Below are positions 63,059 to 64,000 of a stretch of 64,000 bases of DNA, one piece after another. The stretch is from an uncultured Mycoplasmatota bacterium (GTDB taxonomy: Bacteria; Bacillota_I; Bacilli_A; RF39; UBA660): positions 124,001 to 188,000 of the forward strand of contig URLC01000001.1 of the NCBI GenBank assembly GCA_900548695.1, written 5' to 3'. Position 1 is the stretch's first letter; each line of letters begins with the position of its first letter. The notes under the pieces were generated by a model. It was not told the DNA's origin and did not search any database. It was given only the letters and a program-made list of their open reading frames with translations. A program made the position numbers and the translations under genes.

Positions 63059-64000
63059 ATGAAAGAAAAATTTTATATAACAACAGCGATCGCTTATGCA
63101 TCGGGTAAGCCACATATTGGAAACACTTATGATATAGTGTTGGCTGATGCAATTGCAAGGTATAAGAGGTTTAAAGGGTATGATGTGTATTTACAAACTG
63201 GTACTGATGAGCATGGACAAAAAATAGAAGAAAAGGCAACTAATGCTGGTATTACACCACAGGAATTTGTTGATGCAAGAGCAAAAGAAGTTAAAGAAAT
63301 TTGGGATTTAATGGATGCTAGCTATGATAGATTTGTTAGAACTACTGATCCTCATCATAAAGAAATAGTTCAACATATTTTTAAGAAAATGTATGATAAA
63401 GGAGATATTTATAAGGGAGAATATAAAGGGTTATATTGCACTCCTTGTGAATCTTTTTGGACAGAGTCTCAACTTGTAGATGGAAAGTGTCCTGACTGTG
63501 GTAGAGAGGTAAAAGAAACAACCGAAGAAGCTTATTTTTTCCGGTTGAGTAAATATCAGAAGAAGTTAGAAGAGTATATTGAACAACATCCAGATTTTAT
63601 TCAACCTGTTGCTAGAAGAAATGAAATGTTAAATAACTTTATTAAACCAGGATTACAAGATTTATGTGTATCTCGTACTTCTTTTAAATGGGGAATTCCT
63701 GTTACTTTTGATGATAAACATATTGTTTATGTATGGCTTGATGCACTTACTAATTATATTACTAATATAGGGTATGATGTTACAGAAGAAACAGAAGAAT
63801 TTAGAAAATTATGGCCAGCTGATTTACAAGTTATTGGGAAAGATATTGTTCGTTTTCATTCTATTTATTGGCCTTGCTTTTTGTGGTCACTAGATTTACC
63901 ATTACCTAAGAAAATTTTTGGTCATCCATGGCTTTTGATGAATAATGATAAGATGAGTAAATCTAAAGGAAATGTTATTTATGCGGATGAGTTAGTAAAG
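63059..64000 (+). CDS. metG: Methionyl-tRNA synthetase (partial, runs off the right edge)
   Basis: The first 314 codons of a class I synthetase. HIGN replaces HIGH in KPHIGNTYD, CTPC and CPDC form the zinc knuckle (about 125-150), and KMSKSKG starts at residue 298. GDIYKGEYKGLYCTPCESFW is typical of the Bacillus MetS type. AGGAGGGATAAA precedes the ATG. It is controlled by the T-box upstream; its C-terminus lies outside the window. Confidence 0.96.
   Translation, partial: MKEKFYITTAIAYASGKPHIGNTYDIVLADAIARYKRFKGYDVYLQTGTDEHGQKIEEKATNAGITPQEFVDARAKEVKEIWDLMDASYDRFVRTTDPHHKEIVQHIFKKMYDKGDIYKGEYKGLYCTPCESFWTESQLVDGKCPDCGREVKETTEEAYFFRLSKYQKKLEEYIEQHPDFIQPVARRNEMLNNFIKPGLQDLCVSRTSFKWGIPVTFDDKHIVYVWLDALTNYITNIGYDVTEETEEFRKLWPADLQVIGKDIVRFHSIYWPCFLWSLDLPLPKKIFGHPWLLMNNDKMSKSKGNVIYADELVK

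Noticed and set aside
1..64000. CRISPR arrays, tRNA or rRNA genes
   Set aside because: I saw no spaced direct-repeat array and no tRNA or rRNA sequence. The only clear RNA gene is the SRP RNA, plus the T-box leader.
1..64000. Use of TGA as tryptophan, as in some relatives of Mollicutes
   Set aside because: Several genes end in TGA at the expected family length (pth, prfA, the gene before rpiB), and tryptophans are encoded by TGG.

Overview
The window is about 64 kb from the origin of replication of a low-GC Gram-positive (Bacillota) chromosome. The evidence is a dense AT-rich coding layout, Shine-Dalgarno starts, standard stop codons with TGA used as a real stop (for example at the pth and prfA ends), and a gene order close to that of Bacillus. 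Sporulation genes (spoIIQ, spoIIR, bofA, spoVT, a SpoIIIJ-type yidC) point to a spore-forming or formerly spore-forming lineage related to Bacilli or Erysipelotrichia. The species cannot be named from the sequence.

Layout. Positions 1-12075 are leftward: the start of mreB/mbl, spoIIQ, a DUF1146 gene, rpiB, rpmE, a GDSL-like gene, murA, fba, mntP, spoIIR, prmC, prfA, rpoE, argS and a ywiB-like gene. Positions 12215-15994 are three rightward genes: a class A penicillin-binding protein, a LemA-like protein and pta. Positions 16022-19294 hold the least ordinary part: a PPP-family phosphatase and a HopA1-like protein. These are neighbours with different N-terminal domains but the same repeated C-terminal tail, and a decayed copy of pta lies between them. 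Positions 19372-40711 return to leftward housekeeping genes: ung, rlmH, walJ, a LysM-G5-M23 peptidase, dnaB, rplI, a short gdpP-like gene, rpsR-ssb-rpsF, a YfiH-family gene, ychF, an AbgT transporter, a yyzM-like gene, mscS, parB, parA, a noc-like gene, rsmG, mnmG, mnmE, jag, yidC, rnpA and rpmH.

The origin lies at about 40712-41029, with DnaA boxes in front of dnaA and more between dnaA and dnaN. Genes then run rightward: dnaA, dnaN, a comK-family gene where yaaA usually sits, recF, gyrB and gyrA. A centromere-like non-coding stretch follows (49961-50787), with three parS sites and a Noc-type site. Next come the SRP RNA, tadA, dnaX, ebfC, recR, bofA, holB, ricT, trmN6, rsmI, pth (preceded by a perfect Noc-box palindrome), mfd, an unknown gene, spoVT, a T-box leader and the start of metG.

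The genes fit together as replication initiation (dnaA/oriC/dnaN/dnaB/dnaX/holB/gyrAB), origin segregation and division control (parABS, Noc and its sites), translation and RNA modification, envelope synthesis and sporulation. The phosphatase/HopA1-like pair is the best candidate for an undescribed system.
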